Below are positions 11,001 to 22,300 of a stretch of 64,000 nucleotides of DNA, one piece after another (the stretch's first letter is position 1; the number at the start of each line of letters is the position of its first letter). The stretch covers positions 38,369,115-38,433,114 of the forward strand of contig NC_045138.2 in assembly GCF_008831285.2 (NCBI RefSeq), given 5' to 3'. The notes beneath the pieces are model-generated. The model saw only the letters and a program-made list of their open reading frames with translations, made no database searches and was not told the DNA's origin. The stretch comes from Nymphaea colorata (lineage: Eukaryota > Streptophyta > Magnoliopsida > Nymphaeales > Nymphaeaceae). The position numbers and the translations under genes are program-made.

Positions 11001-13400
11001 TGCAAGAGCATGATGAGAATAGTTAAGTAAATGTTAGATTACCTGAGGTATATTTTTTCACAATATGAACATCATGTCGCCTCCTGCATTTTGAGATCAG
11101 ATGGGGCACAATTTTTTATGAAAGGGGTCATGACGACCCTTGTCATCTTGATGAATTTCATCTCGAAATAAGATATAAGGTGCATGTCATGAATTTAGGA
11201 TATGATGTCCTTGACATATGTTCGTTTCCTTTACAATGAAAGATAAGACAAAATGTTGGTTGAAATCAGTGGTCGATGTTCAAATTAGTAAATGAGAGAA
11301 GATGCAAAAAGGCTATTGAAAACAAAAAAATTTCCATTTGATTACATTGAACTAGGGTAGAAAAGATACGATGAACCCCATACAGCAAGAGGGGAAAGCA
11401 ATTCTGTGAGACCTGGGAACCACATAAGAATTTTGATGAGGCAACGTCTCCACCATCAAGTTCAAAATGTCAGTTATGTGCAATTAAAATAAATGGTTGA
11501 TAGGTTGTCATGGTTAAGTAGCAGATATTGCATGTGGGAGCATATTCTTGACATATAGCAATGAATGAACATAGATTTTGTTTGGGATTATTATTGACAA
11601 TCTTATGCATCTCACGCAAGAGAGAGAGACGCTTATAACTTAAGGAGCACTCAAGAGATGAGATGTGAATGATGTGTGATCGTCTCATTGTGGACACAAA
11701 AGATTAGATGAAACCCGTAGAACCAGCAAAAAGCAGTCCCGTGAGACCTGGAAACTACTCAAGGGTGTTGATGAAGCAACATTCCCACCATCAAGTTAAA
11801 AATGTCAATCAAACATAATTGAAATAAATTACTGACTGATGACACGACCAATGCATGGCCAACTCGATGCATCGTTATAATGGTTAGTTTTAGGAGGTTA
11901 TGTGTGAGACAAAAGTATTGACTATGAAGAAACTAAGATAGAAAAGATACGATGAACCTCGTACAACAAGTGGAGGAAGTAGTCCCGTGAGACCTAAGAA
12001 CTGCATAAGGATCTTGATGTGGCAATGTCCCCACCATAAAGTTGAAAATGTCAATTATGTGCAATTAAAATAAATGGCCTCTGGTGGTCATGGGAATGTA
12101 GTGTATGTTGCATGTGGGCGCACATTCTTGACAAATAGTGATGCACAAGCATATAATTTGTTTGGGATTATTATTGACAATCTTGTGCATCTCACCTCAT
12201 CGTCTTGGCAAGAGAGAATGACACTTATGACTTAATGGTTTTTGAAGGTTGAGATGTAAATGACATGGCATCATCTCATTATTAGCAGAAAAGAATGGAT
12301 AAAATTGGAGATTATTTTGAGCAGATATTGGCATGCATTCAAACATTTGGACTCTTATGACACCGCACTTTTACAAGCATGGTAAAAAAGATGTACAAAT
12401 GGTGCAAGTATTTACTAGGTTGGGTAATGACGCTTAATCCAACATGTACAATCCCGACTAGCATGATCACCCCAACATTTCATGCAAAAATGTAGAACTT
12501 GTTGTCTTTGTTCCTTTGCTAGAAACATTAAAGAATTATAACAGCATAGGTTCTCGTAAACACAACTAATGCATGGCGGCATGGTCAACTAGATGCATCG
12601 ATATAATGTTCAGTTTTAGGTAGTTATGTGTGAGACAAGGGATGACAATGAAAAGTAGACAATACTAGAAAAGTGGGAGTAGCTGAGTACATGGTGAGAA
12701 TGGTTTACATATTCGACTAGTTAAGGTGTATTTTTCCCTACACAAATATCAAGCAGCTTCCTACATTTGAGACCAGGTGGGGGAGCTGCTCAATTTTTAG
12801 TGGCAAAAAATGCTACTCTTTGTTTATGAAAAAAGTCATGAAGACCTTTATCGTCTTCATGATGAATTTTGTCTTGAAATACGATATAAAGTGCATATCA
12901 ACAATTATGGTGATGATGCCCTTAAGATATGTTTGTTCCTTTTCAACAAAAGATAAGAAAAAACACGGGTTGAAATTGTTGGGCGTTTTTAAAATAAGTA
13001 AATGAGGGGAGATGCAAAAAGAGTTTTTGGAAAAAGGATTTCTATGTAGGTAAATTGAAATAGGATAAAATGGCTATGATGGAGCCCGTTCAACAACGAC
13101 CAAAGCAGACTTCTGACACCTGAGAACTGTTTATGGATCTTGATAAAGCAACATCCCCACCATTAAAAATGGTAATTAAGTGGTATTAAAACAATAGGCC
13201 AATTGGTTGTCATACACAAGTAGTGGATGCTGCATGTGGGAGCACATTCATAATGAAAAGCTATAAAAAAAATTATACTTTATTTGGAACTATTTTTTAT
13301 GTCTCATCATCTTGGGAAGAAAGAATGACATATGTAACTTCAAGGGCATTCAAGAGGTAAAAGTTAAATTTGGTGTAATCGTCTCATTATGGGCACAAAA
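8061..13400. repeat. Decayed outer part of the satellite array with mixed longer units
   Basis: Monomers of the same family continue (cagtcccgtgagacatgggaactg, gatgaggcaacgtccctacc and the vicinity of the dyad recur). They are increasingly diverged towards 13.4 kb. A second unit type carries an extra block (gacgaatagagatgaacgaac ... attattattgacaatct ... cttaaggagcactcaag), seen near 9340, 10590, 11545, 12130 and, very worn, 13250. Blocks at 10985-11340 and 12650-13030 are related copies of a non-satellite segment, spaced about 1.67 kb apart. The right limit is approximate. Confidence 0.85.
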
Positions 13401-13651
13401 GGCTGGGGATGAGAAGTAAAGGAGGTGTAATCATCCCATTGAAGTTGAAAGATCTCGTGTTGAACCTATAGAATCTAGCTAACAATTTTATCCTTAAGAG
13501 TATGTGTCCCACAATGAATCGCACGTTTGTTTTGCTATAGTGTGGTAAGCTAGGGTAACTGTGATATGTTTGAATATTGTTCATAATCCAATACATGACA
13601 ATACTATTATTCTCTCGCCATGCTGCATATTTTCCAATCTTCTCCTTGGGT
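13401..13651. other. Intergenic, nothing recognised
   Basis: AT-rich sequence between the last worn satellite unit and the gag fragment. Short frames only. Confidence 0.4.
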
Positions 13652-13840
13652 TTAGATTTTGAAAGAATATTCTCTTTGATGCCCTATCAATGACATCATA
13701 AGACTTCTTGACCACCTTTCATTGTTGTTGTTGCTGTCAAGTTTGATAGACGACCCATATGAGAAAGGATTAGCAAATGCCTTATACTCAACCACATGAT
13801 CAAATGTGGACTCACTCTTGTGACCCTTTTCCTCAGCCAT
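13652..13840 (-). pseudogene. Second Copia gag N-terminal fragment
   Basis: From an ATG at 13840 the frame reads MAEEKGHKSE, later ANPFSYGSSIKLDSNN and RWSRSLMMSLIGHQ, then stops at 13652. The L-x-x-x-N-x-x-x-W-S-R-S-x-x-x-x-L-x-G pattern is the start of plant Copia gag proteins of the UBN2_3 type. An Asn run (NNNN) replaces the usual N-Y, and the protein breaks off after about 62 residues where family members have several hundred. No LTR or primer-binding site was found upstream. A remnant. Confidence 0.55.
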
Positions 13841-15771
13841 GGCAGTTAAAAAAATTTTTAGTCGCCAAAACAATATTCAGCAGCTAGGGATGCATGACCA
13901 AGAAATTCTAACAATCAACAACCATCAGGTAACTCCAACAATTAACATCCACACAAACTTCAAGCAATAATCAGTTGTGAAGATCCAATCATTGATCAAA
14001 TAGGATCTAGGCAACAAAATCAAATCTGGTTCTGTCTTTAACGCAGATAAACACCATGATCTAACTATTATATCCAAGTGACACAACTAGCAGTATCATA
14101 AATCCAATGATAGGATCACCACAATCAGCAAACAAGAACTCAGATTAGACGTCAGCTGCAACAACTAACAGAAATCCTCTATACCTGACATCTATTTCAT
14201 GTAGAAAATTTCATATCTGAAAAAAACTGAATTAACATCGTCAACAACATGTGAGGGCTGCACTAGACGACTTATGAACAACCCACCCAATTTGGACTGT
14301 GTTTGAAAGACCTCAGATCTTCCATGGCTTAGAAACCTTTTTGCAGCTCACCAATTGTGATCCATGACCATTGACATCAACAACACGAACTAGAGAAGTC
14401 TACTCACTGCTCCATAACAGTCAGCAGCGATCAGATCCCTGATCTTCAACCAATGGCTACCTCCTTGCAGCAATCAGGCGTGTACCAAGAAAAAAAGAAA
14501 GTAGCGAAGAGAGTAGCGAAGAGAGTAGTGGAATTGCCTTATGATTTCACTAGGAAAAGCATAGTAGGGGTAGGCATATCTGCTGCAAATTGTGGCAATA
14601 TATTGCTTACATCAAGGAAATGTCTTAGTTTCTGCTAGGAGTTCTTTGGGAATAGCACCTGTTAACTATAGATAAACTATTTTTACCTTTACTAGTAACG
14701 TGTGGGTGGAAGTCTTCAGTTGAGTTCATGTGGAGAAATCTCAAATATCCTCTCTCCATGGTCATTGATGGTACATTTCTGCAGGCCGCAGTGACAGGTA
14801 CATATGCAATAGATGGTGGTGATCTTATACTTTTCTACTGTGAATAACTTTTGCAAATGTTTGGGCTTTTTGGACACTTGTTTAACATTTTATGTTGTTG
14901 CAGGACAATACTCAAGATGGCATTGACTGGATGAGGGTTGATTTGAAGATGATGAAGATTGTGTAAGCTTGACATTTCTAGGGCAAGGAAATAACAAGTT
15001 AACTATTTTCTTCCATTCTCACGATGTTGTCTGTGCCAATGTGCCATGTTTAGTATACTATTAAGACAATTATTATGCCTGCCTGTGCACCAAATGAGGG
15101 GAGAGGTGCTTAAAAGGAGTTCTTAATAAATCATTTTGATTATCTAGGTAACTGCCCTTACCATAGTACAATTTGAAGATTGCTTTGAGATGCATAAAAG
15201 AAAAGAAAGAACATAGTATTTGTGTTAACAGTTAAGCAAAGTAAAACATGTTCACATTTAATAATTATTTTATTTATCAGGTGCCCTTACCATATAATCA
15301 ACACAATGTGAAGATTAGGTAAAGTGCATAAAAGAACAGAAAAATTGCCATATAATCAACACGATGTGAAAATTACTTAAAGTGCATAAACAAGTGCAAA
15401 AAACAAAGCTTCGATGTCAACTGAAGTAAAAGATGCTCATATTTAATATGTTATGATAAAGGTGTCCTTGTCATATGTAAATTAAGTTGTAAATTATAGC
15501 TCAAAGAAGAGACCCATTTTTTCCTGAAGCGGTCTTTTATTTCCAATTTCAAGGATCTAAATAGATGCTGCAAAAAAACCTGCACTTCCTCAAGCTTTTT
15601 TTTTTGTTCCTTTTTTTTACCCTTTTTCCTTTTAAATAAATACTTAGTTTAGTGTTTACCTTCTTGAGTTTTTGATATCTTGGTCTTGTCTGTAGTTCTT
15701 GACAGACATAATAAGGACGTCATGTGTTAATTCATGTTTTATTTATTTGAATCTTACATGATTTTCCACAG
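13841..15771. other. Intergenic, nothing recognised
   Basis: The first 600 bases could be leader sequence of the gag fragment (minus strand), but I see no primer-binding site. The rest is AT-rich with only short frames. I looked here for upstream exons of the IREG3-like gene and found none I could support. Confidence 0.4.
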
Positions 15772-16061
15772 GTTTGAACCCATATGTAATAGGTGGATTC
15801 AGTGGACTGTGTTCATTTATGGGTCTTATTGCAACCCTTTTATCTGTAGGACTGGTCAAGTGCCCTGGCATTGTAAAGGTCTGAGTAAACCACCTTCTAC
15901 AGGCTACTACAGCCATAGATCTTGGCTTCTATTTTTATATTTGCTTGTTGTCAATGAATAGACTTATATGGCAATTATGAAATGCACCATCACTTTGAGC
16001 ATATCAGGGAGGTGCAGCAGGTCTGCTTTTCCAGGCTGTGCTTCTTATTGTTACAGTTTAG
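15772..16061 (+). pseudogene. IREG3: Orphan exons of a ferroportin/IREG3 (SLC40-type) transporter
   Basis: The exon at 15772-15878 (preceded by ttccacag, followed by gtctga) reads [18 protein letters not shown] and continues as a hydrophobic helix ending GIVK. The next segment, from 16008 after atatcag, reads GGAAGLLFQAVLLIVTV and then meets TAG at 16059-16061. Together they match the late transmembrane region of plastid iron/multi-antibiotic transporters of the IREG3/MAR1 type (family memory: [16 protein letters not shown] ... GILKAGAAGL). The functional protein is about 600 aa. I find neither the upstream exons nor the conserved C-terminal exons in the surrounding 5 kb, so this is a gene fragment. 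An alternative donor before the TAG could hide an intact continuation, but no later exon was seen. Confidence 0.65.
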
Positions 16062-17869
16062 CCGAGAGATAGGATACCAGGTCTTTGAGAATAATAAAAG
16101 AAAAGAGATGGCTTAACTAGCCAACTGGAAGTAGATTAATAATGGGAGAAGGCTGCTGAATTACTTGTTGTTGTACATCGTACTTTTGGCTGGACTTGAG
16201 GTCAACTACTCTTGTGGTCCAGTTTTTTGGCTTTGATCTTATTGGCAGTTACTGGCCTACTCTATCTGACCGCTCTGGGAGGACTAAATGTTGATCAGCC
16301 TCGAAATCTTGCAAAAAGTGTTACCGCACAAAAAGAACTGAAAGAAAGGTTCTTCCCAGGTTATTCTTGCCCTTGTCTGTAGAACTGTAGATATTATAAC
16401 AGAAGCTTTGGCATTTTAATGTTCATAGCATTATCCAAAGGCATCATTTATATAAAATGGCTCAGATAAATGTCCTAATTTTCTCCTGCCAGCATTTGCC
16501 TAAGTTTCATCACATAACTGTCATTTTTTCTAAAGATGCAGGTGGCCATGGTAGTTGGTCTCGCTTTTATTCGTTACTTCTTGTTCCTTCTACTCTTACC
16601 ACTTGAGATTTAATTGAGGTTTTATGACTATATTACCTATTTGAAACACCATATCTGCGAGCCACTTTATTTTATGAACTTAGGAGCAGTAGAGCACATT
16701 TATTCTACATGATGCGAAATATTGAGCATCAACAAATGATTGTTCTTATGTTGAAAGTGTATCAGCTTACTTTATACATCGGATGTGCTGCTAATGGTTG
16801 AAATGGCTGATATTAACAAACTAATAAGTAATAGACATAAGCGAAATCTGAACCGGGCAGGTTATTTCGTTGGTGCCCTGTTGAACTTGAGCGTTTTGTA
16901 CCTTTTGCTGCGCTGGACGAGCGTGTGTCAGGGTGATGAACATTTTACAGCTTCATGGAGCCGTTGTAGCTTCAGAATTTCTTTTTTCCTTGTTCTGTTA
17001 ATTGTGGCTCTCCCACTATATCGAATGCTATATAAATGGGTTGTTTTTGTGAAGATTTTCAGGTTCGAGACTCACAAAGCTGGATTTGGAAGCAGAAAGG
17101 TTCCTACTTTTGAATATATTCCTTTCTTCCACATCATTGTGAAACAGCTTTCTGGATAGAAGGAAATTTTCTCTCACTGCAAAGGCACCTGTGATGCCTG
17201 TAACTACTTTCTAGTCCTGCTTATTCGTAGACCAGTCCTCTAACCCTGAACATTCCAGTGTCATCATCATTTGGTACCGCTGCAATGCCTAGTCATGCTT
17301 CTCCATTAAACGAATGTTTTACCATAACAATTAGACCCTTGAAGTTCTAAGTTCTAACTTGGTATATATTCAATTTCGATAGTTCAAAAGTTGTTTTGAC
17401 TAAATCAACTTTATATATCACATTTGCAAAGTTATATTTATGAAAAAATTAACAAAATAAATAGTCCGTAGTGAGATTGATCCTAACAGGTCTACAAACT
17501 TGGTATATTGTATTGATAAATTCAAATAAATGAAGTTGGTTTCCAGGAAAATTGGTCAAATTCCGTCAGTTTCTCAGGTTATGTCAAAAAAGTGGACATC
17601 ACGGGGGAAATTTTTCTGTCAAATCTGAACAAAAAGAACGTGGACTTCCGGGTCGCTGTCGCACTCGGTTCTATTTAAATGTATTTTTTTTTATTAACTC
17701 AAGAGAATTTAAATCAATTTTTGCATCTGCTGGTGTGAAGTCCAGTTTGATGGTATTTCTTTCTTTGGATAATGTTGTTGCTTTATTACTCGTAAGTTGT
17801 AACCAACTTGGTGGTCTCATTTCTTTATCATTTTCAGATTTATAATTTTACATTTGTATCCACACACAT

Positions 17870-17921
<52 letters not shown>

Positions 17922-19314
17922 AAACCAGATAAATTGTTTAAAAGCGACTAAAATCGAAAATGAGAAATCTCAAGATTCACCTGCAGTCTCGTTTCATCTA
18001 GAACAACAAAATAAATACGTTTTCGGTTGGACACTGGATAATATCGATCAACTTTTTACTAACAAAGCTTCCAAGTTACAGGACATGTTTAAGTTTTCCA
18101 ACTTCTGTACCATTACCATACAATATCGTCCGATCAGCAGGAATATGCGTGGCTATACCCATGCTTGGCTTGGAGAAGTCTCGGTCTGCCTAGTTCTCCT
18201 AATCAGTAGTATAGTGGTCTGTTCCAGTGAGGCTGTTGAGATTTTAGATGCTGGAGGCCTGACTGTCAAGCTGGGAGTCTAGGTCCACAAGCAAACCGTT
18301 CAAAGTGATTGTTAACAAACTAAGCATGACCTTAAAATAACCTGTACATGAATCAGATTATATCAGATTCAACCAATCTGAATACCCATTTGTAGCCAAT
18401 GTAACCATTTCTCGTTGTCAGAACTGATTTCTATCCGGAGGCAGTGAGTGAAATCAGAAGTTTTCTGAGTTGAACACAGCATTTCTGGAGATGCCTAATG
18501 CTTGGTTTCAAAGTTTCAGTCTCCAATATCGGTTTGGCTCATGCATGGCACTTCCTGGTTTGGCTTCTATACTCCAGGATCAATTTTTCGGGATTTAATA
18601 TATGCTCTGCGAGGTCGTCCGGGTGATTCAGACTACAACGTTCCCACAGTACAAATCTGTAGGCCTTTTATTTTGTTCAAATTCAAAATGCCCTAGTGAC
18701 AAATAGCAAATCTGCTCAAAGTAACTCACGTTGGAAGCCATAGACATTCTTATCTGTGCATGTCTGTGTGTGAAAGAGGAGAGAGAGAGAGAGAGAGAGT
18801 ATGATCTCACTTTGTGCATCTTTTCTTTTTTAATCCATAACTGTCTTGCAATTAGAGATTCTCCGCAAATTGTGCAAATAGAAAAAGCGTTAGGCATATT
18901 GGTCCATCGACCACTCACCAACTTGGTCCCTCCACCAATTGTAGCAAAACCTTTTATACAATGCAAAAGTTTACAATACCCATGACACAGTGGCATTACT
19001 TCAGAAGGTTCCAAGTCAATCTCATTATGCTCCAGTGTACAACAGACATCACGGGATGTAACTATCCCCAAGTAAACCCCATCGGCCATCACATCAAAAA
19101 AATCCGTAACATATAGCAGCTCCTTAAAGAAATTTCACAAATAAGTTCTTTAACACATCGGGTTGAATCAAGTTTGCATTAGCTAGTTAGGCTAATTTCT
19201 TTGGTTCCAAAGTCAAATAAACCAACTTTAGACCCTGTGCTACTGATTGAACATGTCAAGTATGGAAGGACGACTCCACGTAAAAAGTGTCCAGCAACTC
19301 TCAAGACTCGGTAT
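16062..19314. other. Intergenic, no gene recognised
   Basis: Frames of up to 124 codons on the plus strand (for example 16785-17159, hydrophobic) have no recognisable family, no convincing splice context and ordinary length for AT-rich DNA. Holds a (TA)n run at 17874-17918 and a (GA)n run at 18778-18799. Confidence 0.5.
17874..17918. repeat. (TA)n microsatellite
   Basis: About 22 uninterrupted TA units, directly visible. Confidence 0.95.
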
Positions 19315-22300
19315 TCATACTACACAGACCTTTGATGACGGGTCACATCCTGCATAAACCTCCAACCCTGGCTGGTCAAGCTCATCTTCCTTGAAGCATG
19401 CACACCTCTGACTTATTTTTCCTGTTAAGGCAATATCTCCAGGCCTTTGAACTAATCTTGGATAGCCATCATCACACCAAACCTGAACAAAAGACATCCA
19501 CAACACAAACAAGTTCAAAGGTATACTTTGCAATATCGCCTCCACAAGGAGAATGTGAAATACTAGTGTCAGGTTTAACGGATTTGCACACCAAATCTTG
19601 GTAAACCACAGGAAAGGACATGACAAAACCACCCAGTACCAGCTGGCAAGATGATTGATGAGCTTGGGCTTTTAAGGACTGCTTTGTAACCAGTCGTGCT
19701 TCTACTTGAAAGGATAAAAGCGAGCCTTGGTTTGAAATAAATTCTTTAAGAGAAAAATGGCACAGATGGATTCCCGACTGTATCATCATTTTCAATATAC
19801 CAGAAACAGACTACAGAAAAAGTGGCCTTTGATGTGAAGAAAGAAGTGCAGATGGAGTTACTTGGTCCAGTGATTAACACAAAACCACATGCCCCTCCCC
19901 CTCAGATCAAGTTATTAATTGCAACACGTGTTGTGTGTGTGTGGGGAGGGGGGAGAGAGAGAGAGAGAGAGAGAGATGACCTGCCCTCCATCTTCCTGGC
20001 TCCATCTAGAATTGCAATTTGGTCTCTTAGCTTCTTCAATCTTCTGTTTTTCTAAAAGTTGGGCACCTCTAGCAGCCTTCGCTTCAACTCCTTTTAGCAG
20101 TTGGGTTGGGGTTCCCTGATTGTTGTAGTATCGGCCAATAAGTTTACCTACATATCTATTAGAACAATGAATTTGACCATGGGCTCTCTTAGCCTTTAGC
20201 TGAAAAAACTTGCCATACTTGGTAAACCTCATGTCATGCTTGGTACAAATAAAAGAACACAGCCAATGCATGCCAAGAAATACTGTACACAGAATACTGC
20301 AGCAGATGCATTTTCCTAGCATAAACATAATTGCACACCCTAACACAGGGAAAACACATAATAAAATGGTCAAAGATTGTGAATCAAATCTACCGGTCAA
20401 ACTATTTGCCAGAAAAACCCTACCGATGTACTAAACCTCTAGATAGAGATTCCAACTTATTGATCAATGGCCTAATTTATATTTTATAGTCAGGTTATTT
20501 TGTTGATAAAGAAAACAAATTTGAAACTTTCTGGAATAGAAGGTTGACACATAGTGCAAGCATTACATGTATGAAGTTTGTTTTTCTACCTTCAGGTTCC
20601 AATACCACTAAGTCCCACAATGCATGCATTGACCACAATATGGGTGGGTGGCAATACACTAATAACAAAGACAACATACAAAGGCACGTGTACAAAGTTC
20701 TATAACTAATTTATACTAGAATATGAAAAGAAAAGTGCCACTAAACCAGTAAATTAACAACTTTAGATCAGCAAATTGAAAAAAGAATCTAACAAATAAG
20801 TCAATTCAGTCTCCACTTTTCATCATTGACCCCAAGGAGGTCTATACAGGAGCTGAACCAGATTTACCCACAGTAAACTAACAGTTTTCCACTTCGGTAT
20901 TCTAAATAAATTAATATTGTTATATTACTTCACATAATCTGATGATTCATATCAACAGCATGCATTTCTATTTATTGCATGTCCAGATAACACGTTTCAG
21001 CAACTTTTCTTTGCCTTCAAAGAAGGGCTGTTTTCCAGTCCAAAATACTTAAGAGTCTATGTGAGTGCATTCTACAGTTCACACAAAAAAACTAAACCAC
21101 AAAAAGACAAGTTGACTACAAAATATACAATAAGTCACCAATTCCTAAGAGGAATTCTAATAGGTATTTGAACCTCAACCTGTAAAGGCACTCACTTGTA
21201 TCTTTTGAAGTAAAAATCTCGCCAATCAACTACACTTTTGATCTACAAGGGAAACAGAGATGAATAGAGCTTGTCAGTAAAGATGAAACAGAAAATAAGG
21301 AAGCCAACTAGGCTTTGTAATCTCAACCATCAGAATGGTTACTAAATCAACCATAAAGCGACGCAATCAGTTTGACAAGAACTGACTGCATTAATTTGAT
21401 AATAAATAAGATGGACAAAAACATGTAGGGCCCTAGGTGGTGGCCCTCCAAAAAGCCTATGCAGCATTTAGGTGGGCCAAAAACAGTACGTGAAAGGAAA
21501 AAAACAAGGAAGAAGAGGGAGAAGGAGAAGAAAAGCAATAAGAAAAAGGGAGAAGGAGAAGAAAAGCAATAAGAAAAAGGGAAAAAGCAGAAGAAAAACA
21601 ATGAAAGAGGTGAGTATAAGAAAATAGGAGAGGAAAATGTAGAATTTTTTAAAAAAAAAAAACTTAGGCACCTAGGTGGCCCAGCCTAGTCGACAAGGTG
21701 GACAGCTAGGCACACTTTTGACTACTAAAAGGAAGAGCCGAGAATTACCTCCGAGATAGACAAACCACGCAAAGAGTCTGTTAAACCATCATCTAAGTTG
21801 CAAAACAGTTACCAAGATGCAGTATAAGAGCCAGATTTACATGTAATAAGGAAACAAGATAAAAATTAACCAAGAAAAATTGAAGCCTAAAATATTACAT
21901 CAACAAGAAGACAAGAACGAGAAAATCTTTTAGTGCAACAGTAAGGTATTCATCTTGTATGTTACATGACATGAGCAGAAGACTAATTTTGACTTATTAA
22001 CTGTTTGGGCCTTTTATCCTTAGTTTACAATTATAGAAAAGGCAATTACTAGCATGTATGAGCATACACACTACACAGGGTGCATGCATTTAAAAATGAA
22101 TCCGTAAGAAGGAGCCTAAGGTGCTTAATGAGTATGCTTATGATAGTTAGGAGCAAATGGAAAAATTTAAAAATTTTCTTTGCAATAATAGTTTTTGCTT
22201 TCAAAGTCAATTGTGATTTTGTCTTTCTATGCATTTATTCTTGATCTACTTATTGTAGACAGTTAGATACTTCCTACGCACTTATCCTAGTTCCTTATTT

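Noticed and set aside
1-13400. CRISPR-like repetition
   Set aside because: Units are ~245 bp and contiguous without unique spacers; plant genomic context.
16785-17159. 124-aa hydrophobic plus-strand frame downstream of the IREG3-like exons
   Set aside because: Checked as a possible C-terminal part of the transporter; none of the expected late motifs is present, and there is no splice context.
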